DNA of 64,000 bases from Entoloma clypeatum (GCA_963565915.1 OY751491.1:1674001-1738000), one strand, 5' to 3'. Positions 21,031-31,945 are shown, counted from the stretch's first letter. Made by a program: numbers and translations. Notes: generated by a model not told the origin, from the sequence alone.

Positions 21031-21295
21031 TCAGAAGTGTGGATGCAGATCGACGGCTTGTACTGAGGAGTGGCTCACAATTTTAAGGGACCAGTGTTGC
21101 AGTCCTGATCTCCTTGACCCATTTGATGAGAGGTGGGTGATATATCCAGATTTGGTGTGTGGGCCATGTGTGGAGGACGCTAGGTCGATGCATCAGTCTG
21201 CAAGGGAGTGCTTGTGGGACCGTTTACCAGATTTTTTTGGGCTTCCGTCATGGGGGGAGTTAATGGAGATGCAGCGGGAGGCGTTGAAATCATGA
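21031..21295 (+). pseudogene. BTB/POZ copy 2, severed C-terminal part
   Basis: The frame reads CQKCGCRSTACTEEW, RDQCCSPDLLDPFDERW, CGPCVEDARSMHQSARECLW, LPDFFGLPSWGELMEMQRE and stops at 21,295. It aligns by eye with the end of BTB copy 1 (CAPCLEKSKSLHDAARTRLW, LPGLFGLPPWDKLAEMQRK). It is separated from its 5' part (ending 13,737) by the inserted element. The ATG at 20,999 lies in the transposon repeat and is not a native start. Confidence 0.85.
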
Positions 21296-22095
21296 GTATG
21301 CTTCCCCACAAACCCTTTGATTCATGATGAATAGACCAATTCTGAGTCTTCGATAGCACCTCTGTCGTGCACGTGAGGATGAGCCTATAGCTAAGGCATG
21401 CTGGCCCAAAAACACGCCTATTATATTGTGTTTTCCATATGGAGGACGGTCCATCCAACAGTCCGCTGGACTGGACAGACTGCGTTATGAGACTGCCGTC
21501 ACATAGTACGTTCCAAGTTTGTAATTTTCAATTCACAGTTCTCTCAGCCAGATTTTTGTGGATGTAAACCTCGGACTGAGCTGGCAGTTGGTAGCAGTGA
21601 TTCCATTTTTGAAGACTGTGCCCACGAAAGGGTTGAATAATTTCCTGGGTAGGACATAGACATATCACGTGAGGGAGTGCACGTTCTGAATTTGCTCCTA
21701 TCCCGAGCCCATGTTGAGTATGCGGTACTACCAATCTTCACGGTGACCGATTCAGGCGCTTTCTTCATTTTGTGTGGCAGCAACAACTTGAATTGGGCCT
21801 TGACTACCAAGTGTTTTATTCCAACGAATAGATTATGATTGATTGGACTATGATCACATTGGCCACCAATCCAAAACTCCAGACGAACATATAAAGCTTT
21901 GAACCCCATCCCCCCTGATTCCATCATGCCCCTCTGCCGCAGGCAAACACCAAACACACCGCCAAGACCACATGCCGAAATCTTTTACAGCAGATTCAAA
22001 CTTGATCAGGGATGAGCATGAGGTGTACGCACATAGTATGTATTCCAATCCTTTATTTTGATCTATGGAATTTTGAAAGTAGGATCCAGAATATT
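21296..22095. other. Intergenic, no recognised gene
   Basis: Short frames on both strands (for example 21,544-21,957 minus) have no domain and no coding-like codon pattern. No RNA gene was seen. The last five bases, 22,096-22,100, are the target duplication of Gypsy-2. Confidence 0.55.
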
Positions 22096-22100
22096 GTGGT

Positions 22101-22489
22101 TGTTACGGACTTACCGGTTTGTATGTTACGCACTTTTCCCTTGCATTGTACCTTCGTTATTTCTTTGACTCATCGGACCGCTTATTCATTTACCTTTACT
22201 CTACCATTCTCCTTTAGTATACTTCGCTCCCGCGCTGACTCGCACTCCGCAGTAGGGATTACTCAGTCCGCAGTCGTCTGACTCACTTCGCACTGCCTTT
22301 CTGCAGTTACTGACTCATCCGCACTGCCTTCCGCAGCTACTGACTCACTCGCTACCGCTCGTAGCCAGTACTATATAAACCCCATGTACCATAGCTACAT
22401 TCCTTAGATTTAGCAATCACTTTGCTCTTCACCTTTCCACTTTCCTGCATACTCTGCCCGAACCTTGGAACGGTTTGTTAAGCATAACA
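22101..22489 (+). repeat. 5' LTR of Gypsy-2 with TATA box and predicted transcription start
   Basis: TATATAA at 22,373-22,379; CCTTAGATTTAGCAA at 22,402-22,416, about 30 bp downstream, is the expected start site. Repeated words CGCAGTTACTGACTCA / CCGCAGCTACTGACTC lie upstream of the TATA box and may be enhancer repeats. Confidence 0.88.
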
Positions 22490-22491
22490 AG

Positions 22492-22502
22492 TTGCTAAAT
22501 CT
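22492..22502 (+). other. Putative self-priming primer-binding site of Gypsy-2
   Basis: TTGCTAAATCT, two bases after the LTR end, is the exact reverse complement of AGATTTAGCAA (22,406-22,416) at the predicted 5' end of the transcript. This matches the Tf1 self-priming arrangement in position and length (11 nt). The same pair is kept in Gypsy-3 and Gypsy-4. Confidence 0.7.
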
Positions 22503-22529
22503 CGTTAGGTTCGCCCAGAGCGAAGAGAG

Positions 22530-24145
22530 CAACTACCAGATGAGTCAAGACGTCGCGCTTCTTTGAAGACTTTACCAGTAACCCATTCAGCACGCCAGAA
22601 GCTCGACAGGAGGAGCTAAGTCCTCGAGACAGTATCGATTTTACACTCATCCAGCAGTACATCGAATCGGAGATCCGTCGCATCCTACAGCAGGTGCTTG
22701 ACGAAGAACTAGACAACGACGAGCATGGCCCCCACGGCGAGATAGCAGAGAGCATCCATCTTGCTCGGCAACACCAGATGGCGCGTTACAACGCCTGACA
22801 GAACGAACTCGAAAGCTTTCGTGTTCAAGAAGGACCTCAGACAGGTCGGATCACAGAGATCAGAGAGTTTATCGGTGTCCAGACAACCGTTATCAGAAGA
22901 TTGATTAGGACGCTCACATTGAGACGTCCCAGAGCCACATCATCACGTCTTACTCGAAGCAGCAGATCTACGCCCACTTCACCACCGAAGAACAACAGAC
23001 CGAGTACAACCGCTGGGCACGAAACGAGAGACTTGACCCCTTCTCGAGACTAACAGACGCGCAGGAACAGAGATTCCTTAGAGATTTACAAAGGAAATAC
23101 TCTGAACGTTTTGCCACCGATTCCGCCGACGAGTCCCCTGACGAATTTACTTTTGACTCCGCGCAGTCAGATATCGAACAGACACCTAGAACAGGGACTC
23201 ATTTTCAATCCTTACCTGTATCCCGAACCCCATCTTCATCCCAACAACCCGACTCCTCTTCTCCTCCGCAGACTCTAAACATGGCAGAAGCTCCGGCTGT
23301 ACAAACAATGGATACATCCAAGATCATCAAGGATCCTGGGATGTTCAAGGACAGATACACCTTTGACGAGTGGTGGAAAGCCACCAAACTATACATCAGG
23401 TTCCAAAAGAGCCTCACAGACGATCAGAAGATTCTTGCGGTACTATCCCGCATGATGGAAGGATCCGGCAGGCACTGGGCCAGTAACAAGTTAGACGCTC
23501 TTGCGGTTGACAACGAGAACATCACCTGGCTAGGTTTTTCCGATGATATCGCCACACGATTCTCCATTGCCAACAAGTCGGTCGCTGCCAAAGCGAGACT
23601 CGAAGTCCTGAAACAAGAGAAACGCACTGTTGATGAATTCTTGGATGAATTTGAAGAACTCTTGAAACTGTCAAACCTTGGCGAAGAAACTGGGAAATAC
23701 ATCCTAGAGAAAAACGTCAACCGCAGAATCTCTGAACAAGTGGCCAGCGATGGCAAGACATACACCGCTTACGCAAAGGAGATCCGAAACAAGGGACGAC
23801 AGATGGAAGGACACGCCTGGTCATCCGAGGTGGCGGCGACATGCGCACCGGATCGGGTACCACTTATGGTGGTCAGGGCAAGGCCATGGAGATTGACAAA
23901 GCAGGAGTAACCCGTTGCTACAACTGTCAATGTTTGGTCATCTGGCTAAAGACTGTAGTGCTCCAAAGAAGAAAGATGGTTGCAAGTGTTTCAACTGTGA
24001 CCAAGAAGGCCATATCGCGTGCAACTGCTGTAAGCCGAAGAAGAACTCTGGAAGGGTCAGGAAGGTGTCCGAAGAAGATGCCGAGAATGATGAAACCACA
24101 ATCTTAGAAGCCGACGAGAAGGATTTTCCCGAAGGGTCCGATTAA
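22530..24145 (+). pseudogene. gag: gag region of Gypsy-2, broken
   Basis: A leading frame (DSIDFTLIQQYIESEIRRIL ... DEELDNDEH) is stopped by TGA at 22,796-22,798, where Gypsy-3 has CGA. The main gag frame begins around 22,945 (SYSKQQIYAHFTTEE) without an ATG (ACG instead), continues through MAEAPAVQTMDTSKIIKDPG and the gag core (FDEWWKATKLYIRFQKSL, TVDEFLDEFEELLKLSN). It shifts frame near 23,815 and ends with two zinc knuckles (CYNCQ..., CFNCDQEGHIACNC) and KDFPEGSD before TAA at 24,145. Confidence 0.85.
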
Positions 24146-24149
24146 ACGA

Positions 24150-27100
24150 CGCTAAGTCGCGACCCTTATCTATTAAACGGACTTGCTTGCCTTGTATGAC
24201 TGCAGACAATAGAACCTATGTCATCCCTGCCAAGCGAGCCGCTGCGTCGACTAAGATTGTGAAGGGAGATAAACCTCCGAAAAGACGAGAAATCAGGCTG
24301 TTAGCTCAGCTCAGGACACGACGAGGACCAAAGGTTATCCGACCTGAGGTTGACAGCGGATGTGAATGCACATGCATTCATCCCAGAATAGTACGCGAAC
24401 AGAACCTCCCCACGTGAGGAATACCACCCATAGCAATTCTAAATGCGGATGGATCACCAAATCGACAACAGAAAGCGAGCCAACTTGCCGAAGTCAAACT
24501 AGATTTGGGAGCACATCAGGAAACCATGGAAGCAATGGTACTGGATATTGGGAGGACGGACATGCTCTTGGGACATGACTGGTTGGTACACCACAACCCC
24601 ACAATCAATTGGACAACCGGCGCGGTAACATTTAACTGGTGCCCAACAACATGTCGAACCAAACACTCGGATTTTAGGATTAACCTTAATGGTCGCAAAC
24701 ACCGGGTTCACATGGTTGAGGTGCGCGACAAAGATGCACCCAAAAAGTCGGATCAGAAATGGAAGCCTGGAGACCCTATTTTGGAAGCTGTCACTCCCAC
24801 ACCACCTCCCACAACCAAACGACCCTCATATGTTGAACGATTTGCTCATCTTTTCGAGAAAGAGAACTTTGACAAGATCCCAAAGGAGAGGGAATGGGAC
24901 CATGATATCGAACTTACACCGGACGCACCAAAGGAACTAGGGGGAAATACATATCCTATGACGCAAAAGGAACAAGAGGAATTGGACGCATTCATTGACG
25001 AGGGTCTAGCAACAGGAAAGATCTGCCCGTCCAAATCCCCGTATGCCTCCCCTTGCTTCTTCATCAACAAGAAGGATGGCTCCAAACAATTGGTACAAGA
25101 TTACCGCATGGTCAATAAATTCACGGTCAAAGACAAGTTCCCACTCCCACGAATATCCGATCTCTTGGACGTACTGAAAGATGCGGTCTACTTCAATAAA
25201 ATGGACATCATGTGGGGCTATAACAATGTCCGGATTAAGGAGGGCGATGAATGGAAAGCTGCCTTCCTCACCAGTTGAGGATTGTTCGAACCATTGGTCA
25301 TGTTTTTCGGTCTTTGCAACTCCCGGGAACGTTCTCTCAAATGATGGCTAGTCTATTCCGGGACCAGATCTGCCGACGTATCTGCGTGATCTACATGAAT
25401 GACATTGTGGTTATTGGTAAAACCAATGAAGAACTCGCACAAAACACCAAAGAAATCCTACAGATCCTATTGGACAATGATTTGTTCCTAAAGGAGAAGA
25501 AGTGTTTATGGGAAGTAACGAAATGTCCTATATTGGGATATGTGGTTGGTGAGGGACGTGTTGAGATGGAAACTGAGAAGGTGGATACAATTCGAAACTG
25601 GCGAGCACCCACATCAAAAAAGGAAGTTCAGAAGTTCCTTGGATTTGCTAACTTCTATCGACAATTTATTGAAGGGTACTCAAACATCGCAAAACCTCTC
25701 ACCGCGCTCACAGGCGGTACGGCATTTACTTGGGGACCAACAGAGCAGCAAGCTTTTGAAGGTCTCATACGGGCAATTACATCGGCACCAGTCTTGGCAT
25801 TACTGAAACCAGAGGGACAGTTCAGGGTTGAAACCGATGCATCGGGCTATGCAATTGGAGCAGCACTCTCTCAGAAGCAAGACAACAAATGGCACCCCAT
25901 CGTGTTCTTGTCGTGGACCATGTCCGCGGCTGAACAGAATTACGAGATATACGACAAGGAACTCCTGGCAGTCATGGAAGCATTAAAAGATTGGAGACAC
26001 TATCTGCTCGAAGCCAGGGAACGTTTTGAAATCTTGATCGATCACAAGAACCTGGAATATTTCCGTCGTCCTCAGGACCTGAATCAACGACAGCGACGCT
26101 GGAAAATGAAGTTACAAGACTATGACTTCGAATTACGGCATGTGCCCGGCAAGACCAATGCGAAAGCGGACATCCTGTCACGCTTACCCTGGTATGAAGC
26201 AGAACTCGAACCACAGGACAGTGACCAAATGCTCAAGGAGGGACTATTCTTGAAACGATTGGAATCAGAAGATGTGGTACAAATGGAGATGTTCACGGAG
26301 GAACAATTCTTTGAAGGGGGTGAAACATCTGATTCCATCAAAATTGGAAACATCACGACCATCGAAAATCCGTGGATCGCACGCATCAAGGCTTCGAACC
26401 GCATGGAGACAGAAGTGGTCCAGGGTTTGAAGAAGAATCCTCATTGGTACCAACAGGAAAATGGGATCACCTACGCAGGAGAACGAGTCTATGTCCCGCC
26501 AGACCCACAACTATGACAAGAGTTGATGTTCGAAGCGCATGACTCACCAGTGGCTGGACACCCAGGACAGTACCGAATGCATGAACTCCTCACTCGCACG
26601 TACTGGTGGCCTACCATCTTGCATGATGTGAAGAAGTACGTGAAGGGTTGCGACACTTGTCAACACAACAAGATCAACCGACAAAAGCGACATGCCCCGT
26701 TGCATCCCCATGCGGCACCAAGTCACCCATGGGAAGACATAGGGATAGACGTTGTGGGACCGATACCAGAATCTGATGGAAAAAACGCAATCCTGGTCAT
26801 CACAGACAGACATTCGAAGATGCTTCATCTCATTCCGACGACCGTGGAACTATCGGCTGAAGGATTAGCCAAGATCTATCGGGATCAGATATGGAAGCTT
26901 CATGGGATCTCCAAGAAGATCATCAGCGATAGGGGACCACAGTTTGCCGCGAAGTTCATGGAGATATTTTGCCGCATGCTGGGAATCAAGAGGAACCTGT
27001 CCATGGCATACCATCCACAAACAGATGGACAGGCTGAACGATCACATCAGGAAACGGAGGCGTTCTTATGAAACTTTGTCAACCATCTACAGGATGATTG

Positions 27101-27794
27101 GGCAGAATGGATTGCAATTGCAGAATTCCAGTACAACAACAAAGAACATCAAGCGACAAAGTATACCCCATTCTACCTTAACTATGGCTTACATCCATGG
27201 AAGGGAGAACTCGTGCTGGAAGATACCAATCCCGCCGCCAATAACTTCTTGGAGAAACTCAAACGAGCATGGGAAGAAGCCAACGCAGCGCTGAAACAGG
27301 CACAGGATCAGATGAAGAAGACAGTTGACACACGACGAAGTCCGTCTCGGGATTACCGCACTGGAGATAAGGTGTGGCTAGAAGGAACTGACATCAGGAC
27401 TGATCGTCCCTCAAAGAAACTTGATGCACTCCGACATGGACCATTCAAAGTTCTGGAGAAGAAAGGGGCTAGCGCGTATCTTCTTGACCTTCCGAAGACT
27501 TGGAAGATGATTCATCCGGTGTTCAATGAGACCCTGTTGTCACCATACGAAACCCCAAAGTATGCCATCCAGAAGAGGAAACCAGCTCCAGACCCGGTCA
27601 TCGTCGAAGGGCGGGAAGAGTATCATGTGTCTGCAATTCTGGATTCTCGGAAGTTCCGCGGAAAGATCCAATATCTCGTCCAATGGGAAGGGTATGGTCC
27701 AGAAGAGAACACGTGGGAACCTCGGACTAACGTCCAGAACGCTCAAAACTTGATCCATGATTTCCATCGGCAAAACCCATCACGCCCACGATAA
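24150..27794 (+). pseudogene. pol: pol of Gypsy-2, broken by four TGA codons and a frameshift
   Basis: Protease (EVDSGCECTCIHPRIV), RT ([27 protein letters not shown], where the catalytic YxDD has become YMND), RNase H (VETDASGYAIGAALSQ), integrase (HDSPVAGHPGQYR, CDTCQHNK, DIGIDVVGPIP, SDRGPQFAAKF, TDGQAERSHQE) and a chromodomain (LDSRKFRGKIQYLVQWEGYG). TGA stops lie at 24,415, 25,276, 26,514 and 27,069, each in place of an arginine or CGA-like codon in a sister copy. A one-base loss near 25,320 (CAACTCCCGGG against CAACTCCCCGGG) shifts frame. Both the stops and the RT Asp-to-Asn change make it inactive. Confidence 0.9.
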
Positions 27795-27916
27795 AAGACA
27801 ACCGTTGAAATCAGCAACAGCATCGACCTCATCAGTCAAAAACCCACCGAGTTCTCCGCTCCGTCTTCAATATAGCTACTCCATTCTTCCTCTATCTCTC
27901 CAACATCCTCCGCACC

Positions 27917-28269
27917 ATGTCCACCGCCACCGTCACCACCACATCCACTGAAACCAACCCCGCCATCACTGCCCTCATGGGTGAAGCCCTCTCCATGAGA
28001 GACCAGATCCACACGCTAGAAGCCTCGCTCGCCGACATCCTGCATCGACAGATGCACATTCTTTATCCGACCTCCCCGTCGCACCAACCCCCGAAAAAAA
28101 ACAAATCCTCGGGAACTACACCCGTATGCTGGTCATTGAAAACCGGCGCATCTGACTAGCCGTCCAGAGTCTCGAGCTCGCCGTCAACGAAGAGCTAATA
28201 GACGATTGGAGCCTCAAGGAGAATGGCTCCTGGCCAAACAACGACGATGCCGGAGGATGGGGACAATGA
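27917..28269 (+). pseudogene. Third ORF of Gypsy-2 (downstream of pol), frameshifted
   Basis: Starts MSTATVTTTSTETNPAITAL and carries GEALSMRDQIHTLEASLADI, LHRQMHIL, matching the intact ORF3 of Gypsy-3. It then loses frame in a run of A (about 28,090) and regains it late; the end ELIDDWSLKENG and GGWGQ before TGA 28,267-28,269 parallels the Gypsy-3 end KDWGN...DGWE. It is separate from pol by about 120 bp. No known domain; heptad-like leucines suggest a coiled coil. Confidence 0.7.
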
Positions 28270-28303
28270 CTCTGTGAGGACACAGAGCTTGAGGAGGGGA
28301 ACA

Positions 28304-28692
28304 TGTTACGGACTTACCGGTTTGTATGTTACGCACTTTTCCCTTGCATTGTACCTTTGTTATTTCTTTGACTCATTGGACCGCTTATTCATTTACCTTT
28401 ACTCTACCATTCTCCTTTAGTATACTTCGCTCCCGTGCTGACTCGCACTCCGCAGTAGGGATTACTCAGTCCGCAGTCGTCTGACTCACTTCGCACTGCC
28501 TTTCCGCAGTTACTGACTCATCCGCACTGCCTTCCGCAGCTACTGACTCACTCGCTACCGCTCGTAGCCAGTACTATATAAACCCCATGTACCATAGCTA
28601 CATTCCTTAGATTTAGCAATCACTTTGCTCTTCGCCTTTCCACTTTCCTGCATATTCTGCCCGAACCTTGGAACGGTTTGTTAAGCATAACA
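28304..28692 (+). repeat. 3' LTR of Gypsy-2
   Basis: 389 bp, closely matching the 5' LTR, followed by the target duplication GTGGT (28,693-28,697). Confidence 0.9.
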
Positions 28693-28697
28693 GTGGT

Positions 28698-29115
28698 CAA
28701 ATCAGGGACTACACCAGTGGCTGTCTCGTCTTGACAATGTAAAAAGGCCCAGTGCCATTGCAGCAAATCATCTTGAAAAATGCACCACCTAACTGAGACA
28801 ATGTGCCTAAAAATTCATTTTCTACGAGATACGTCAGTCACAACATTTGCGACTGTGAATACAGACGAAAAAAACAAACCTTGATGAAAATGCTGGAATT
28901 TGACAGCTCAGTTGCCTGGAACGTCTACGGTGCGCCAGCTGTATCAGGCAGGATTTCAGATCAAACATTCAAATTTCTTAGAAAAAGATGTGGGATTGTG
29001 CACGGACAAGATTGTATCCATATGAGTCAGTTTTTTTTTTGATATTTTGTGTTGACTAGCCCCGGTTACTGTCCAGATCCCCATCAACACAGCCACCACA
29101 TGTGTTTGCTGTTGT
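28698..29115. other. Unique stretch between Gypsy-2 and the Gypsy-A LTR
   Basis: No supported gene; the frame at 28,803-29,042 shows no domain. It may be what remains of the sequence into which Gypsy-2 and Gypsy-A inserted. Confidence 0.5.
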
Positions 29116-29670
29116 TGTTACGGCGATAGCCTACAATCAGTTCAAGGTTCTAGTCATGTGGGTTCGTACTGGTTCCACACACAAGTCCCTTAATAGGACG
29201 ACTTGGTCAAGATCAGCGAGTTCCTCAGAAGGACGACTTGGTTCGGGTCTGGCAGAGCTAAGTCCTCGCAAGGCACTTAGTTGGAGAGTGTTCGAAGAAT
29301 AGACAAGTAAGTGTTGTATGTCTAGGTCAAGCCAAGCACCTCTACTCTAAGGTTACAAGTCTTATATACATTATCCTACAGCTATAAATAAGTAGGTGCT
29401 GCGCAGGAGCTAAATAAGCCATTGGTTAGATAAATGTTTCAAGGGGGCTGTGGCATAAGAGTCAGAGATAAGGCCTCAAGGCCATGAGTCAGAGATAACA
29501 AGTGAAAATGTATCTACAAGGGGAATAGTCCGAGTCATTGTGAGTCATAGCGCTGATAGAGGGGACACGTGTGCCAGGGTCATCAGAGTTTAGAGAAATG
29601 AGGTCTGATAGGAATCAAGGGTCGAAGGGTCGCATGAAGGTGTATAGGAAAGGGGTGAAAAAGTGTAACA
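29116..29670 (-). repeat. 3' LTR of Gypsy-A
   Basis: About 555 bp from TGTTACGG (29,116) to GTGTAACA (29,670) on the plus strand, with inverted tips TGTTAC/GTAACA. It directly borders the polypurine tract. The outer limit rests on the tip match alone since no second LTR is present. Confidence 0.65.
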
Positions 29671-29716
29671 TTACCCCCTTCTATGCTTGAAGTGACCAGC
29701 TTCAACTTGAATGTTT

Positions 29717-30617
29717 TCAAGTTGCCATATTATGCACGGCATTGTCATCGAATTTGTATGGCTCGCCTTTGAGCTCTGCATGACCTGGACCTAAACACTC
29801 GTAATCGTAGTGCCCAGGTGCTTTCTTCCAACATTTCTGACACATGTAGTGTCCGCATTGACACTCAATGTGTCCGTCGGCCCTGGCACAGAGACCACAT
29901 TTGTGTCCCTTGTCAATGTGCGGCCATCCTGCAGGACGGCGCCAAGGCCTGCTCGGGGAGTGAGCGTGTCCGTGTGTGTCAATCTCGTAACCAACGCAAT
30001 TGGGTTCATCAGTGAGGTCGATGGGGATCTGATAAGAGAAGCCATGCCCGAGTGGGACAGACATGATTTTGCATATGGTCTTTCTTCTGGAGCACTTGGC
30101 AACTCCATAAGATGGCTTCTTCCCTTTTACATCGGTCTTGACATCAGAAAGGCTTCAGTCGCTGTTTAAGGGTGACATAGATTCAGTGGGGGAAGGGGTA
30201 TCCCTGGGTTTGGTTTTTCTGATAATGAGGGGAATTGGGTCAGGAACAGGTCGGTTTAGGGGTGGCTTCGGGAACGGGGACCACAGGGATGGGATTTATG
30301 AGTGAGAGGTCGGGGTAGTTAGAGCATGTGGGGAATAGTCTTTCAAAATGTCGGTAGACTCCTCTATCTACCAGGAGGTCAGCGTGACTGTCAATGAGGT
30401 GGGCAATAGAAGCAGAAGTGTTATAATGGTATTCCTGGATAGAGATGAGCCTGTATAACACATTGACTAGGAACTGGTCTGTCTCATCTTCAAGTCGTCC
30501 AAGGACATTGTTTTCATCTTTGGGGTTGGTGAATAGGTTTAAGAGTCAGGATCGTCTGGTGTGTCTGTCGGTGTTGAAGCGCACTTCTTCGGGAGAGGCG
30601 ACGCGGAGGTTGGACAT
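29717..30617 (-). pseudogene. Extra ORF of Gypsy-A between chromodomain and LTR, with zinc-binding C-terminus
   Basis: Starts MSNLRVASPEEVRFNTDR, 28 bp after the pol stop, then a TGA, then continues in frame with VLGRLEDETDQFLVNVLYRL, YHYNTSASIAHLIDSHADLL and CSNYPDLSLINPIPVVPVPE. It shifts frame near 30,250 (PVPDPIPLIIRKTKP), meets another TGA near 30,165, and ends with CGLCARADGHIECQCGHYMC, QKCWKKAPGHYDYECLG, DNAVHNMAT. The Cys/His pattern C-x2-C...C-x-C-x-H-x2-C-x2-C resembles a small RING-like or other zinc module. Position matches an env gene, but no signal peptide or membrane segment is seen. Function unknown. Confidence 0.65.
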
Positions 30618-30644
30618 GGTGCGGGAGGATGTAGATTGTTGGGT

Positions 30645-31587
30645 TCAAAGTTGATGAGTTTGTTTGTAGAGACCCAGTGTTTCTTGAGCTCTTTTTAAGT
30701 TGGATTCCGGTTCCCGCATGTTGTCACTTGATGGGTATCCCATCCACTTGACCAAATATTTGTACCCTCTGCCCTGTCGCTTGTGGGTAAGGATTGGTCC
30801 TACTTTGTACTCGTGTTCTCCTTCAATTAGATCAGGAGGGGGATTATGGAAATTTGGTCTGTGTGTGTTGTTCTCTCGATATGGTGTTAACAAGGAGGCG
30901 TGGAACACAGGGTGGATCTTCCATTGTTCTGGAAGCTTCAGCTTGTATGTTAGGGGTCCGAGTACCTCAGTGATGGTGAAGGGTCCTTCTCTTTTGGGTG
31001 CCAGCTTTCTAGCAGGGTATCCAATTTGGAGGTTCTTTCCTTCTAGCCATACTTGTTCTCCTTTTCCAAATGGGGTGAAGCCTTGTGTAGATCTTTCAGC
31101 CATCACTTGACGGGCTAGTTCATGCGCTGCCAGCGCTTCATCTCTTGTATGTTTTAGCTCTTTGAGCTGTTCCTCTATGCTTGGCACATTTGTCTTGTCA
31201 AATGCCAATGGTATGTCTCTTGGTTCATATCCCATCATTAAGTAAAATGGGGATTTCTTCGTTGTGGAGTGGGTCCTTTGATTGTGACAGAACTCCATTG
31301 TCGAGTTGTGATCGTGCCATGTTTCAGGATTGTTTGAAGAGAACATCCAGAAATAGATTTCAAGTTCCTGATTTGCTCGTTCCATTTTTCCATCAGTTTG
31401 GGGGTGGTAAGCCATGCTCATCATCAATTTGATTCCTAGGAGTCGTCCTAGTTCTTTGAAGACCTGAGAGGCGAATTGTGGCCCTCTGTCAGACAGAATC
31501 GAGTCTGGGAGTCTGAATCTTCAGTACACATGGTCCAAATAAAGTTTGGCGGTGAGGGTTGTGTCAGTGGTTTTTGTACAAGGGATG
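30645..31587 (-). pseudogene. pol: Integrase-chromodomain end of Gypsy-A pol
   Basis: Begins with the integrase core (LPDSILSDRGPQFASQVF, just upstream interrupted by a stop), then MAYHPQTDGKMERANQELE with the catalytic Glu, the C-terminal module (WLEGKNLQIGYPARKLAPKR, GPFTITEVLGPLTYKLKLP) and a chromodomain (LTHKRQGRGYKYLVKWMGYP). The stop is at 30,645. The 5' part is missing because the Gypsy-4 LTR starts at 31,588. Confidence 0.88.
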
Positions 31588-31945
31588 TGTTACAGACTCT
31601 ACGGTATGCGGACCACGTCATCTCTTTTACTTATCATCCCAACTCGGCGCCCTCTTACAAATACACTATGTCTAATAGCTACTTTTGTTCCCTTAGATTC
31701 TCAGTATGACTCAGTCTGCAGTAGCCTTACTCAGCTCCACAGTAGTATTACTCAGTCCGCAGTTGTCTTACTCATGTGCACTGCCTTCCGCAGTTACTGA
31801 CTCATTCGCTACCACTCATAGTCAGTACTATATAAATCTCATGTACCATAGCTACATTCCTTAGATTTAGCAATCACATTGCTCTTCGTCTTTCCACTTC
31901 CTGCATACTCTGCCCAAACCTTGGAACGGTTTGTTAAGCATAACA
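31588..31945 (+). repeat. 5' LTR of Gypsy-4
   Basis: Begins TGTTACAG, ends GCATAACA, and is diverged and shorter (358 bp) relative to the 389- and 370-bp LTRs, so it is an older insertion. Confidence 0.85.

Larger units (their letters stand above)
13732..21034. mobile_element. About 7.3-kb element with long degenerate inverted repeats, inserted in BTB copy 2
   Basis: The left end (CTGACACTGGTAAGTTTTTC, then TGGAGGAAAAAT, GAAAGAGGAATCCTCTTTCC, TTTGGGT) is repeated inverted at the right end (20,930-21,034). A second inverted block (CCAAGGGGGTGTCGGAACGC ... CAACACACG) lies further in, at about 13,978-14,020 and 20,830-20,870. Terminal repeats total roughly 290 and 200 bp. The tips could be read as CACTG...CAGTG, but I find no matching direct target duplication, so the superfamily is open. 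No transposase is visible; the interior holds a captured gene fragment and Gypsy-1. It may be a foldback or non-autonomous carrier. Confidence 0.75.
22101..28692 (+). mobile_element. Gypsy-2: full-length but inactivated Ty3/gypsy chromovirus, family B
   Basis: 389-bp LTRs (22,101-22,489 and 28,304-28,692) with tips TGTTACGG...GCATAACA, flanked by GTGGT on both sides (22,096-22,100 and 28,693-28,697). Gag, pol and a third ORF are present but broken by several TGA codons and frameshifts. The LTRs differ only at scattered positions (for example 22,366 versus 28,374 regions, CGG/TGG type), so the copy is fairly recent despite the stops. The polypurine tract GAGGAGGGGAACA lies before the 3' LTR. 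Confidence 0.93.
29116..31587 (-). mobile_element. Gypsy-A: 3' part of a different Ty3/gypsy chromovirus
   Basis: Reading on the minus strand: end of integrase, chromodomain, an extra ORF, polypurine tract (AGAAGGGGGTAA at about 29,671-29,682) and a 3' LTR. The 5' part is cut off where the LTR of Gypsy-4 begins (31,588). Its pol is only distantly similar to Gypsy-1 and family B. Confidence 0.85.

Noticed and set aside
29717..30617. Extra ORF of Gypsy-A as an envelope gene
   Set aside because: No signal peptide, membrane span or glycosylation-rich ectodomain is visible; position alone is not enough.
31583..31587. GGATG next to the Gypsy-4 LTR as partner of GGATG at 39,674
   Set aside because: The sequence beyond 39,678 continues the Gypsy-4 protease, not Gypsy-A, so the pairing is with 32,861-32,865 instead.
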